Shown in pieces: positions 36,956 through 45,571 of a DNA stretch of 64,000 nucleotides (position 1 is the stretch's first letter; each line of letters opens with the position of its first letter). Both the position numbers and the translations under genes were made by a program. The notes under the pieces were generated by a model that saw nothing but the letters and a program-made list of their open reading frames with translations, was not told the DNA's origin and searched no databases. This stretch comes from Coleofasciculus sp. FACHB-1120 (lineage in GTDB: Bacteria > Cyanobacteriota > Cyanobacteriia > Cyanobacteriales > FACHB-T130), in the NCBI RefSeq assembly GCF_014698845.1, contig NZ_JACJTV010000015.1, positions 62,001-126,000 on the forward strand. The letters run 5' to 3'.

Positions 36956-37783
36956 TTACTGATCGTAGCCAAGACTGATTGTACCGGGCTGGAGGCAGAT
37001 TTCCTCGGCAGCTCCTAAAGAGTTCAAGCGGACTTGAAGTTCGCCGGTGGATGCGACACCCACAATAACTCCAGAACGTCCATCTACGATGACAGAACGC
37101 CCTCTGCAACTGAGAAGCTCCACGTAAGCGGGAAGTAGGGCGTCTATTCCTTCTAGGGAAACGTGTCGATATCCGGATAAAATGCCCTGCAACGTTATTG
37201 CCGCTAATCTTTCCAAGGCGTTAGCGATCGCTGTGCCTAGGGCATTCGCTTCGATTGGCTGCTGCTCCAAAAAGGATTCCAGATTGATGCCAGTTTCCGG
37301 GACTAGATTCGCCCAATTGATTCCCACACCTACGACTGCTTTGGTAATCCGTCCTTGTTGCACTCTCGTTTCGGTGAGAATGCCTCCTAATTTGCGTTTG
37401 CACAAGATTAGGTCATTCGGCCATTTAATCAACGCTGGAATGCCGTAACTCCGCAATGCGGTAGTAATTCCCCAGGCGCTGCATAGAGTCAAATGGGCGC
37501 TATTAGTTGCGACTAAATCGGGAGCTAGGGCGATAGATAGGTAAAGTCCACCTGTGCTGGATTGCCACTGGCGTCCCCACTGACCCCGCCCAGCAGTTTG
37601 TTGAAGGGCAATGACAACAGTTCCCGGTGTTGCTCCTTGGTCGAGCAGTTCCCAAAGGGTTTGATTGGTGGAAGGTAAAGTCTCAAAGATATGGAAAGAA
37701 AGCGGTAGAGAAACATCCCCTAAGAAGGCTTCCAGACAATGCCGATCGAATGCCACGGTTGCTAACAAATTAATTCGTAGCAT
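36956..37783 (-). CDS. birA: Biotin--[acetyl-CoA-carboxylase] ligase
   Basis: 275 residues without the N-terminal helix-turn-helix of E. coli BirA, so a monofunctional ligase. The core motifs are ETLPSTNQTLWELL, QQTAGRGQWGRQWQSS (biotinyl-AMP loop) and LIKWPNDLILCKRKLGGILTE, with a C-terminal SH3-like part (GRSVIVDGRSGVIVGV). It activates biotin and attaches it to the carboxyl carrier protein of acetyl-CoA carboxylase. It is divergent from pgeF with only 38 bp between start codons. Confidence 0.97.
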   Translation of the reverse strand: MLRINLLATVAFDRHCLEAFLGDVSLPLSFHIFETLPSTNQTLWELLDQGATPGTVVIALQQTAGRGQWGRQWQSSTGGLYLSIALAPDLVATNSAHLTLCSAWGITTALRSYGIPALIKWPNDLILCKRKLGGILTETRVQQGRITKAVVGVGINWANLVPETGINLESFLEQQPIEANALGTAIANALERLAAITLQGILSGYRHVSLEGIDALLPAYVELLSCRGRSVIVDGRSGVIVGVASTGELQVRLNSLGAAEEICLQPGTISLGYDQ

Positions 37784-37821
37784 AAGTTAGCATAATGTCA
37801 CCGATATTTCAGGAGTTCCGA

Positions 37822-38673
37822 ATGGCGATGCTTTCCCGCACCAATTTGAACCTGGGCGCAGGAGAATCACAAACTTCGATAAATACCTGGCACTGGCGGA
37901 CTTGGGAAGGATTGCCCTATCTAACTTGTAGTTTGCTCGAACGCTGGTCTCACGGATTTTTCACCCAACAATCTTCGCCCCGTTCTCCGGCAGAATTAGT
38001 CAGTGTTTTACACCCGGATGCTAAGGTGTATCGCGTGAAACAGGTGCATGGCAATACTGTAATAACGCCATCAGAAATAGAAGCGGCAATCAACGAGGTA
38101 CCAGAGGCGGGCGATTCCCTACCCCCTGCTGATGGGATTGTGAGCCAGCAGGCTCAGCAGGCAGTGTGGGTGTGCAGTGCGGATTGCACTCCAGTTTTAA
38201 TTGCCGACCAGCAGACGGGACAGGTGGCAGCGATTCATGCGGGTTGGCGCGGCACGGCTACCCGGATTGTTCCCCAAGCGATCGCTCGTTTCCTCGCTTC
38301 TGGGAGTCAAATCCAAAATCTACTGATTGCGATGGGTCCCGCGATCGCGGGTGATGTCTATCAGGTGTCTGTGAATGTGGCATCTGAAGTTGGGGCTAGC
38401 ATCGTACCAGATAAAGATCCACAGCAAGATACAGAATCCATTATTGATGCCTTGCAACAGTTACCACATTCACCGTTATTAGAAGATTCGCAACCAGGAC
38501 GGGTACGACTGGATGTGCGGCGAGTCAATCAGTTGCAACTCGAACAACTAGGAATTTCTAACGAACAGATAGCGATCGCGCCTCACTGCACCTACCAAGA
38601 ACCAGACTATTTCTTCTCTTACCGGCGGGACAAACTGAAAAAAGTCCAGTGGTCAGGGATTGTGAGTAGATAA
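37822..38673 (+). CDS. pgeF: Peptidoglycan editing factor PgeF (DUF152, laccase-domain)
   Basis: 283 residues from the ATG at 37822. AGGAG at 37811-37815 lies 6 nt upstream and decides this start over the in-frame ATG at 37795. The metal-binding motifs of the family are VKQVHGNTVI, CSADCTPVLI and AAIHAGWRGT. PgeF removes wrongly incorporated serine-containing UDP-MurNAc precursors in E. coli, and some relatives have polyphenol oxidase or purine nucleosidase activity. A Rho-independent terminator follows at 38692-38730. Confidence 0.95.
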   Translation: MAMLSRTNLNLGAGESQTSINTWHWRTWEGLPYLTCSLLERWSHGFFTQQSSPRSPAELVSVLHPDAKVYRVKQVHGNTVITPSEIEAAINEVPEAGDSLPPADGIVSQQAQQAVWVCSADCTPVLIADQQTGQVAAIHAGWRGTATRIVPQAIARFLASGSQIQNLLIAMGPAIAGDVYQVSVNVASEVGASIVPDKDPQQDTESIIDALQQLPHSPLLEDSQPGRVRLDVRRVNQLQLEQLGISNEQIAIAPHCTYQEPDYFFSYRRDKLKKVQWSGIVSR

Positions 38674-38691
38674 GCTGCTTTATCACTTCAG

Positions 38692-38730
38692 GAGGGGCGC
38701 ACTTTCAACGTGCGCCTCTTTGTTGTTTGT
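38692..38730 (+). terminator. Rho-independent terminator after pgeF
   Basis: GAGGGGCGCAC and GTGCGCCTC form a stem (with a two-base bulge) around TTTCAAC, followed by TTTGTTGTTTGT. It lies about 20 bp past the pgeF stop on the plus strand. Confidence 0.85.
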
Positions 38731-38740
38731 GGATATCTAC

Positions 38741-38776
38741 AAAAAAATCGCCTCCAAGTCATGAATTGGAGGCGAT
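38741..38776 (-). terminator. Rho-independent terminator of the repeat-rich exported protein gene
   Basis: ATCGCCTCCAA (38747-38757) and TTGGAGGCGAT (38766-38776) pair perfectly over 11 bp, with an 8-nt loop. Seven A residues on the plus strand (38741-38747) give a U-tract on the minus strand, directly after the stem. Confidence 0.88.
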
Positions 38777-38897
38777 CGCTAAACGATTTGTTTAACTCAA
38801 ACTAGAGATCCTTGTGTTGGTCTATTTCCCTGTTTTCAGGAGTGAGTTAAACGTTTGTCTTCAAACAGATAGCGATCGCCATCTGTTTGAGCTGTAA

Positions 38898-41438
38898 CTA
38901 TTGTTGAGTAGCAGGGGCTGTTGTATCGGATGGGATACCATTTAAGCCCTCTGTACCACCTGTGGTTGGAGAAGTAGTCGATGTGCTGGCGTCATCATCA
39001 TCGCCATCGTCATCGCCTTCATCATCGCCATCGTCATCGGCTTCAGGAGCTGATGTTTCGGCATCATCATCACCATCATCATCACCATCATCATCACCAT
39101 CATCATCGGCTTCAGGAGTCGATGTGTTGGTGTCGTCATCCTCAGAGGTGTTTGTAGGAGCTGGCTCACCCGGTGCAACAGTTGAGGGAGCAGTCTGAGT
39201 CGTGCCTTGAGTTTCCGTTGTGGTAGAAGTTTCTTCAGCGCCAGCGTCACCTTCGACATTAGAAACCTGCTCGGTCGAAATCTGACGGAGACCCATCATA
39301 CCGCCAAACAAACGGCTTTCTGGTCCTACTTGCTTATAGGCTGCGACTGCCCGACCTTTCTTCTGTTTGTAGGTACCGCGAGCTAGACCTCGGCTATTTT
39401 GGCGCACAACCAGCAATCTTTCCTTGCTACGACCTTTCTCCACAAAGACGCCAACAGGGCCACTAGACGTGGAAGCAACGTTGTAGACCGTATTAGAACT
39501 CTGGATGAAGGAATTAGACAGGGAGATTAGGTTGAAGGTTGTGTTGCTGTAAATGGTGACGGTTGTGTTAGCGCTACCACCTGTGCTGCCACCTGTGCTG
39601 CCACCTGTGCTGCCACCTGTGCTGCCACCTGTGCTGCCACCTGTGCTGCCACCTGTGCTGCCACCTGTGCTACCGCCGAAGCTACCTCCGCCGCTAGTGC
39701 CGCCGCTGGTGCCGCCGCTGCCACCGCTGAAGCTGCCGCTAGAGTTGTTGATAACGCTGTCGAAGTTACTACCATTTTGGAAGGTGGCGTTGTAGCTCAA
39801 GCTTGTTTTAGAACCAAAGCCTGTGTTTTGGCTAGCATTTGCGCCTGCGCCACTCGAGTAGTAGGTGCTGCTGCTGTAGTAGGAGCCAGCGTTACTGGAA
39901 ACATCGTATCCACCTCCACTCGTTCCACCTAATTGGCTGGCAACTGCACCAACAGTGAATTGGGTACGACCTTGACTTTCACCTTTGAGTTTGAAAGCAT
40001 TCGATCCTTCTTGCCCAAATTCAAACTGGGTTTTGCTGTTATCGCTCAAATAGCCAACCGTGGTGTTGCCATTTATCGTGGTGATGCCGTTCCCTTCGCC
40101 TTTAACTTTGAACTTGATTGCAGAATTACTAAAAGAGCTAGGATTTGTCAGCTCAAGCTTAGTGGTACCACCGAGTTTAATATCTGTGCCAACCCCGGTA
40201 CCCTCAATCTTGAATTTTTGACCGCCCTGGCTGCTATCACCTTCAATCTTGAATTTGGTTTGAGCATTATTGCTGCTGAAGGCTACTTTGTTAGTGCTGC
40301 TAAAGGTTTGTGCGTCGGCAGTGCCACTAGCGCTTGTAATTTGGCTGCTTGTTGAGTCGTCGCTATCGGTTGTGGTTGTGGTGTCACCCGTCGTGCCGCC
40401 GGTTGCAGTTGTGGTTGTGGTGTCACCCGTCGTGCCGCCGGTTGCAGTTGTGGTTGTGGTGTCACCCGTCGTGCCGCCGGTTGCAGTTGTGGTTGTAGTG
40501 TCACCCGTTGAAGTGGGAGCGGTTGCGTTTGTAGTAGTTCCGCCGGTTGTGCCGGTGCCGCCAGATGTGCCGGTGCCGCCGGTTGTGCCGGTGCCGCCGG
40601 TTGTGCCGGTGCCGCCAGTTGTGGAGCTTTGAGTTGTGGGTTGATCGGAAAAAGTGCTGCTTAAGGTTCCGAATCCTGCCCCTTCCAGCTCAAATTTTGT
40701 CTTTTGCCCCAAGCTAGTAGACGGAGGAAGAGTAACAGCGCCGCCTCCATTGAACTTCAGGGATGTCGGCAAACCAATATTGCCCGCAGTGAGTTTGCCC
40801 TCAAAATTACCAACTTCTAAAACCCCAGATTTGGCGGTGTAGTTAGCTTCAGACTGAGTAGATAGTTTGACGTTTGCAACCGGCAGGAAAAGTAGCGGAG
40901 CCGAACCCGTATCCTTAGGAGCAATCAGCGAACCGCCTAAAAAGGCGCTGCTTGCAAAGGAATTCAGAGTAAATTCTAGTTTCGTGGGGATGTTCGAGAA
41001 GGGAACAGCCGCGCCTTGAGAAGTGAAGGCTAGACCTGATAGGGTACCGATGAAGGTACCTTTGTCATCTTTTCCAGGACGACCAACATTTCCAGTACCG
41101 ACATCTTTGAAGTCTGCTGCCTGCGGTACGAAGCGAGCTGCGCTGGTGTTTCCGGAAGTCGTTTGCAGTTGCAGTGTGGTAACGGCAGCGTCAAACAAAA
41201 CCGGGCTACTTGTACCACCAGTAGTTCCGGTAGTGGTCTGTGACTGTAAAGGTGAAAAGAAGGCAGCTTGCCCTCCTAACATACCGCCTGTGATCGAGAT
41301 CGACTGAGATTGAGTGCTTGTAGTGGAAGTCGTAGGAGCAGCAGTCGTCGTCTGGGCGTGAGCTGTGGGAGCCAGAGCGATCGCTAAGCCTCCAGCGATA
41401 CCGAAACAAACAGCATACTTGGTTGATTTCGCAATCAT
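38898..41438 (-). CDS. Exported low-complexity repeat protein with Asp/Gly-rich tail
   Basis: 846 residues with a clear signal peptide (GIAGGLAIALAPTAHA, cleavage before QTT). The N-terminal ~270 residues look like a folded beta-rich domain (LEFTLNSFASSAFLGGSLI, VANVKLSTQSEANYTAKSG). A Thr/Gly tract follows with three 13-residue units of TTTTTATGGTTGD type, then beta-like TKFKIEG/FKLKGE motifs, then eight GGST units, and a basic stretch (VEKGRSKERLLVVRQNSRG). The C-terminal ~150 residues are Thr/Pro-rich with DDDGDDDGDDD blocks that could bind Ca2+. No sorting signal was recognised. It may be a surface, sheath or matrix protein, which is inference; I know of no named family. Confidence 0.85.
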   Translation of the reverse strand: MIAKSTKYAVCFGIAGGLAIALAPTAHAQTTTAAPTTSTTSTQSQSISITGGMLGGQAAFFSPLQSQTTTGTTGGTSSPVLFDAAVTTLQLQTTSGNTSAARFVPQAADFKDVGTGNVGRPGKDDKGTFIGTLSGLAFTSQGAAVPFSNIPTKLEFTLNSFASSAFLGGSLIAPKDTGSAPLLFLPVANVKLSTQSEANYTAKSGVLEVGNFEGKLTAGNIGLPTSLKFNGGGAVTLPPSTSLGQKTKFELEGAGFGTLSSTFSDQPTTQSSTTGGTGTTGGTGTTGGTGTSGGTGTTGGTTTNATAPTSTGDTTTTTATGGTTGDTTTTTATGGTTGDTTTTTATGGTTGDTTTTTDSDDSTSSQITSASGTADAQTFSSTNKVAFSSNNAQTKFKIEGDSSQGGQKFKIEGTGVGTDIKLGGTTKLELTNPSSFSNSAIKFKVKGEGNGITTINGNTTVGYLSDNSKTQFEFGQEGSNAFKLKGESQGRTQFTVGAVASQLGGTSGGGYDVSSNAGSYYSSSTYYSSGAGANASQNTGFGSKTSLSYNATFQNGSNFDSVINNSSGSFSGGSGGTSGGTSGGGSFGGSTGGSTGGSTGGSTGGSTGGSTGGSTGGSTGGSANTTVTIYSNTTFNLISLSNSFIQSSNTVYNVASTSSGPVGVFVEKGRSKERLLVVRQNSRGLARGTYKQKKGRAVAAYKQVGPESRLFGGMMGLRQISTEQVSNVEGDAGAEETSTTTETQGTTQTAPSTVAPGEPAPTNTSEDDDTNTSTPEADDDGDDDGDDDGDDDAETSAPEADDDGDDEGDDDGDDDDASTSTTSPTTGGTEGLNGIPSDTTAPATQQ
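38985..39115 (-). repeat. Asp/Gly-coding short repeat tract (two blocks)
   Basis: Runs of CATCATCACC/CATCGTCATC encode two EADDDGDDDGDDD-like blocks separated by TSAP. The simple-sequence nature points to length variation by slippage. Confidence 0.8.
39577..39672 (-). repeat. Eight 12-bp tandem units encoding GGST
   Basis: Unit CCACCTGTGCTG on the plus strand, eight in a row with only the last base of the last unit changed. A minisatellite of this perfection implies recent expansion. Confidence 0.93.
40372..40510 (-). repeat. 39-bp tandem units encoding the Thr-rich repeat
   Basis: Three full units (40372-40410, 40411-40449, 40450-40488) and a partial fourth. The three full units appear identical apart from edge positions. 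Each gives 13 codons of the TTTTTATGGTTGD type. Confidence 0.9.
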
Positions 41439-41906
41439 GTTAGGACTCCATCAGTGAGTAAAAGAGGACAGGGTAAGTAACAGAATCTAGCTCAATTCGA
41501 TAGTCAACAGGGGATCATAAGTTTCTTCAGCATTCATCCTGAGCATGCTCAGAACTAGAAGTATTAGAAGAGAGTAATAACAGCATCCTGATTGAATAAG
41601 CATTAGGGCAAGTGTGACCAGCATTAAGTAGAACTGGGTCATACTTGCTTGGCTTTGCTTGTGCCCTTGTTTGTCTAAATGACTGTCTGGTTTCTTAGCA
41701 AGTTCCCAGGGTTTTGCAAAGTTTTTGTAAACTTATTTACTAGTTTTATATACGTAAATACACTTAAAAAATCGTTTTATTTTCGGCTGCTGCGAGGTTT
41801 GCGTTGAAATTACTTACGAAGTTATTTGTAATGTTTTTATAAAGTAGTCAGGGAGATCCCCGAAGGAATCTCCCTGATAAAGCGATCGCTATTTTTCAGC
41901 CCACTT
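41439..41906. other. Intergenic region upstream of the repeat-rich exported protein gene
   Basis: 468 bp between two same-strand genes. It contains a perfect 14-bp palindrome CTGAGCATGCTCAG (41539-41552), a possible operator, and the terminator of the porin gene at its left-strand end (41849-41876). No reading frame stands out. Confidence 0.5.
41849..41876 (-). terminator. Terminator hairpin of the porin gene
   Basis: CAGGGAGAT and ATCTCCCTG form a perfect 9-bp stem around CCCCGAAGGA. It lies about 30 bp past the porin stop. The run after it on the minus strand is ACTACTTTATAAA, so the U-tract is weak. Confidence 0.65.
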
Positions 41907-44093
41907 TTAGAAAGTAAAAGTGGTTCGGATAGCACCAATTGTGATTGTGTCGTTGTCCTGGTTGTGAAGCGGATTAAACAATACCATCACCCCTGGTGTG
42001 ACCGTAATATTGTCAGAAACCCGGAAGCGGTAGAAAGCTTCTACGTGAGTTGTACTTCCTGGCTGACCGCCTTCTTCTCCAAAGCCACCCTCACTAATAA
42101 AGTTAGGGTAGTTCCTTCCAATTGGCAGGTCACTACTGGTAATTTTGGGCGGCTGACCGACATAAATACCGCCGAGGTTGCCTTCACCAAGCAGATCGGG
42201 GAAATTGAGGTAAGCCATCCAGTTGAATGTCTCTACATTGCCTGATATTCCTTGCGCGTCAGAAGTTGTGTAGCCGCCCCAACCGCCAATTGTAATGTTG
42301 GGCGTTGCTCGGAATTCTAAACTGGCACCAAAAGCATTCGTATTAATTGGCCCTCTGCCTGCCGGAGTCGGGAGGAGAACCAAATCATCGCCAACGCCAG
42401 TCCCCAATCTTCCAAACGGAGAGTAGGAGTTGACATATTGCAGACCAATATCAAGCGTATCTAGGGGCGATACGACTAACTGCAAACCAGCGGCGGTTTC
42501 TCCATCTTGTCCACCGCCGATACCTCCACGAAAAGCATCTGCGGGTCTGCTGGCAGAATAGACGCCTTGTAAGCTAATGCGTGGATTGACTTGCCAGTCA
42601 AAGCCTAAGCCTCCGCGCCCCCCGGTGTTAATAATCGGGTTGCGTTGAGCAAAGCGGGAAAGCGGCCCTTGACCAGCACTTTCTACGCGGTTTGCTCCCC
42701 GGAAAACGTTCACTGGGTTAACCCCTTCCGGTCCGATGATGAAGGCAAAGTTATTACCGATTAACTGACGATAAGTTAGGTCGCTCAGTACAATGTCGTT
42801 CCCAGTGTCTCCTTCATATCCCAAGAAGACCATGTCGTTGTTGAGCAAACGAGGTCCCGTATTTCCAGAACCCGCTTGCAATCCAGTCAGCAGCAGGCTG
42901 CGAGGACTGAACTGGGTGAACAAACTCAACTGGACGTTGCTAATGACATTGGGATTTGTATTCGGGTCTTCCAATCGGTTCCCAGTTGATTTTCGGTTCA
43001 GGAATAACTCAAATTCATTCTCATTGCGTCCCTGAACGCCGACGACTGCCTGCCCGAATAGCTTCGTCGTAGTGGAGAACTGATGGCTTTCCAAGAAGGC
43101 AGTCCGACCTTCCAGGTTATCTACCCGCGTCCGCAGAGTCGCCAGTTCCGGACCAAACTCATCAACGAGTCGTCGCAGGGTTTCTAAATCTGCTTCGGTA
43201 GCGGCATCAGCCGAACTAGCGGCAATTAATTTCTCAATTTGCTGGAGACAGGCATTCACGCCTGCGGCAAATTCATAGCGGCTGAGTGCCCGGTTGCCGC
43301 GAAAAGTACCATCGGGATACCCTGCGATACAGCCGTAACGCTCTACAAGACTTCGCAATGCTTCATAAGCCCAATCGCTCGGTTCCACATCGCTGAGCTG
43401 GGAAACATTGGTGACTTGATCCAATGGGTTGGCTTCCATGTCCTCTGGATTTCCCATTTCCAAAGGATCGCCCGCTGGTAGCACTTGTTCGCTAGACTCT
43501 TCAGAGGGCAGCGCTTGAGCTTGCAGGGTGTTGGGATTGCTAACAGTTGCTGCGTCTACAAGAGTGCGAACCTCTTTTGTTTCCGCAGATGCAGCGGAAG
43601 AGGCATCCAAGCTGCGACGGCTAGCAGATAAAATGGGAGACTTTGTGGATGTCGAAGTAGATGTCGAAAATTTTGGTAAGCTAGCTGCCGGTTGCAACTG
43701 GCTTGTTTCAGTTAGGGGCGTTAAATTTGCCGCAGTGGCAGATTCTTGAGTTGCCGCTACGGTGGGCGAACTTGCTGCTGGTTCGGAAAGCGATGCTTTT
43801 ATTTCTGGCAACACATTCGCCGATGCGAGTGTTCCCTCGGATGCAGCTACCGCCAGCGAATTTGCTGTTGGTTTTGCCTCGGTTACATCCGTTCCCGTTG
43901 CTAAATCTGTAGATGTCGAGAATCCCTGGGTTGAAGACTGGACTGCCTCAGCAGCTGTGGTCGGGTCGATATCGGTGGCTGCCATCGCCGGGGAGAGGCT
44001 AACTGCTAGCAAGCCAAAGGCTGTAAACACTAGCGCTGAGGATGCTGTTTTCTCTATTCTCCACTGGGATTTCACGGGTCTAAAACTCCTCAA
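41907..44093 (-). CDS. SLH-domain OprB-type outer-membrane porin with long N-terminal linker
   Basis: 728 residues. A signal peptide (ALVFTAFGLLAVSLSPAMA) is followed by ~180 residues rich in Ser, Thr and Ala. Next comes an SLH domain (about 224-290: VSQLSDVEPSDWAYEALRSL, YGCIAGYPDGTFRGNRALSR, YEFAAGVNACL), a short coiled coil (ETLRRLVDEFGPELATLRTRVDNLEGRT), then an OprB-like beta barrel to the terminal phenylalanine (GAIRTTFTF). This is the cyanobacterial porin architecture in which SLH binds pyruvylated wall polymer and ties the outer membrane to peptidoglycan. The long linker before SLH is unusual: typical members place SLH soon after the signal peptide. Confidence 0.94.
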   Translation of the reverse strand: MRSFRPVKSQWRIEKTASSALVFTAFGLLAVSLSPAMAATDIDPTTAAEAVQSSTQGFSTSTDLATGTDVTEAKPTANSLAVAASEGTLASANVLPEIKASLSEPAASSPTVAATQESATAANLTPLTETSQLQPAASLPKFSTSTSTSTKSPILSASRRSLDASSAASAETKEVRTLVDAATVSNPNTLQAQALPSEESSEQVLPAGDPLEMGNPEDMEANPLDQVTNVSQLSDVEPSDWAYEALRSLVERYGCIAGYPDGTFRGNRALSRYEFAAGVNACLQQIEKLIAASSADAATEADLETLRRLVDEFGPELATLRTRVDNLEGRTAFLESHQFSTTTKLFGQAVVGVQGRNENEFELFLNRKSTGNRLEDPNTNPNVISNVQLSLFTQFSPRSLLLTGLQAGSGNTGPRLLNNDMVFLGYEGDTGNDIVLSDLTYRQLIGNNFAFIIGPEGVNPVNVFRGANRVESAGQGPLSRFAQRNPIINTGGRGGLGFDWQVNPRISLQGVYSASRPADAFRGGIGGGQDGETAAGLQLVVSPLDTLDIGLQYVNSYSPFGRLGTGVGDDLVLLPTPAGRGPINTNAFGASLEFRATPNITIGGWGGYTTSDAQGISGNVETFNWMAYLNFPDLLGEGNLGGIYVGQPPKITSSDLPIGRNYPNFISEGGFGEEGGQPGSTTHVEAFYRFRVSDNITVTPGVMVLFNPLHNQDNDTITIGAIRTTFTF

Positions 44094-44612
44094 AACACAC
44101 CATATTTGCTGAAATTCTACAACAATATTGTGCCAGTCGCTACTAATGCTTTAGATCGCTTTTCATTCGCTAGGGATTGAGGTTGCCAGAGGACGTTTAC
44201 CCAGAAGGAAAGTTCCCGGCTAAGTTTCTTTCTTGTTTAGAATCACTGACTAAAAAAACGCTCCCAGATATTAACCGAGAAGCGATTTTTCTCCACAGAG
44301 GACTTATGCACTGAAAGATTGAAGCCTAGATCCCTTGAAATCCCCTTAAATGGGTCGATTCCAGGAGATTTCTGTGTCAGACCTACACAGAGGCTGGATA
44401 CTGTGAGTCTAATTACTCAAGGTCATCTGAGATAAGCGATCGCACGCTTGAGCAGAGCCAAAACCGGAGCAATCGCTTCTTGTTGCTTCAACTTAGTTTA
44501 TAAATCCTAACAATTAGTATCCGGTCGGTTTCCAACGTCATTGTTGTTTTGGAAGGGCAACAGAAGATAGTGCAAATAATTCTTAACTTCCATCTACAAT
44601 TGCCACATTCAA
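44094..44612. other. Intergenic region upstream of the porin gene
   Basis: 519 bp. It should hold the porin promoter and 5' untranslated region. One HIP1-like site is near 44437. A short 71-residue frame here shows no coding signs. I see nothing else. Confidence 0.45.
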
Positions 44613-45305
44613 CTAACGTTGCCGCCGGTAGTGTAAAAAAACTTCTTGCTCAATCGACTCAACTGACAACAGTTCCAGCCGAGGTGCAAAATCTGCCAAA
44701 AATCCAGACCCTTCTACTGGCGTTGGTGCGGTCGCTCCTCCTAAAATTAGCGGACAAACCGTGAGCCAGAATTCATCGATCAAATCAGCCGCCATCAAAG
44801 CACCTACGAGTTCTCCGCCCCCCAAGACAGCTAGATGTTCTAAACCTAGCTCATAGAATTGTTGAAACGCAGCAATCCAGCTAATTCCCTGTGTCGTCGC
44901 CTCCACTTTTAGAACCCGCTCAAATTCTGAGCATCCTTGCCAGCGCTTGTCACCCGCCTCTCCTGTCAGTAACCATCGAGGTACAGGTTGACGAAAAAAG
45001 CGCCATTGCAGATCGAGATTGGCGGATTGAGAGCAAACAATATGGACGGGTTGGAGCGATCGCCCTGCCTGTTGTCGCCAGCGCAGTAAATCGGGATTCG
45101 TGACGCTCAGCGTCGTACCGTAGGCGCGGAGAGTCCCCGCACCAAATAAAACTCCATCCGCTTGGGCAATTTGTTTCTCTAGGTGCGCCAGATCCCCTGG
45201 AGACGAGAATCGAGCGCGATCGCGACGAGTATCGGCAATCTTGCCATCGGCACTCATCGCCAAAACAACGGTTGTAGAAGGTCGTCTCCAGACAAATCCC
45301 GTCAT
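44613..45305 (-). CDS. RibD C-terminal-type reductase (pyrimidine reductase of riboflavin synthesis)
   Basis: 230 residues. STTVVLAMSADGKIADTRRDRARFSSPGD, then ADGVLFGAGTLRAYGTTLSV and LAVLGGGELVGALMAADLIDEFWLTVCPLILGG are the core of the RibD_C/HTP reductase family, a DHFR-like fold using NADPH. No deaminase domain is present, so it is a stand-alone reductase. In the pathway it would reduce 5-amino-6-ribosylaminouracil phosphate before lumazine formation; whether it is the main enzyme or a paralogue is unclear. It is divergent from the histidine kinase gene. Confidence 0.9.
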   Translation of the reverse strand: MTGFVWRRPSTTVVLAMSADGKIADTRRDRARFSSPGDLAHLEKQIAQADGVLFGAGTLRAYGTTLSVTNPDLLRWRQQAGRSLQPVHIVCSQSANLDLQWRFFRQPVPRWLLTGEAGDKRWQGCSEFERVLKVEATTQGISWIAAFQQFYELGLEHLAVLGGGELVGALMAADLIDEFWLTVCPLILGGATAPTPVEGSGFLADFAPRLELLSVESIEQEVFLHYRRQR

Positions 45306-45571
45306 TGCTGCTGGTCGCTCAAAACATTTAATTAAAGTTTAAGAATTGCTTATATTACAGGAAATAGTGTAGAGATTGCACAAAGTCAACCTTTCCTGAG
45401 TATACGAGGATCTGGAACCGTTCTAGGATGGAATGGATCTGTCAAACAGTATCGGTCTACCAAGCACGATTAACCCAGAAAAAAGTAGGCTAATCAATAC
45501 CCCCACCGTAATGGGGTGATTCATTGATAATTCTTGCTATTGGGTTTTACACCTCAAATTAGAGAAGTCCT

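Noticed and set aside
40270-40632. Val/Pro-rich frame that looks like a membrane protein
   Set aside because: It is the complement of the Thr/Gly repeat tract in the exported protein gene.
44549-44764. 71-residue frame running into the RibD_C gene
   Set aside because: Opposite strand to a clear reductase gene and no start signal.
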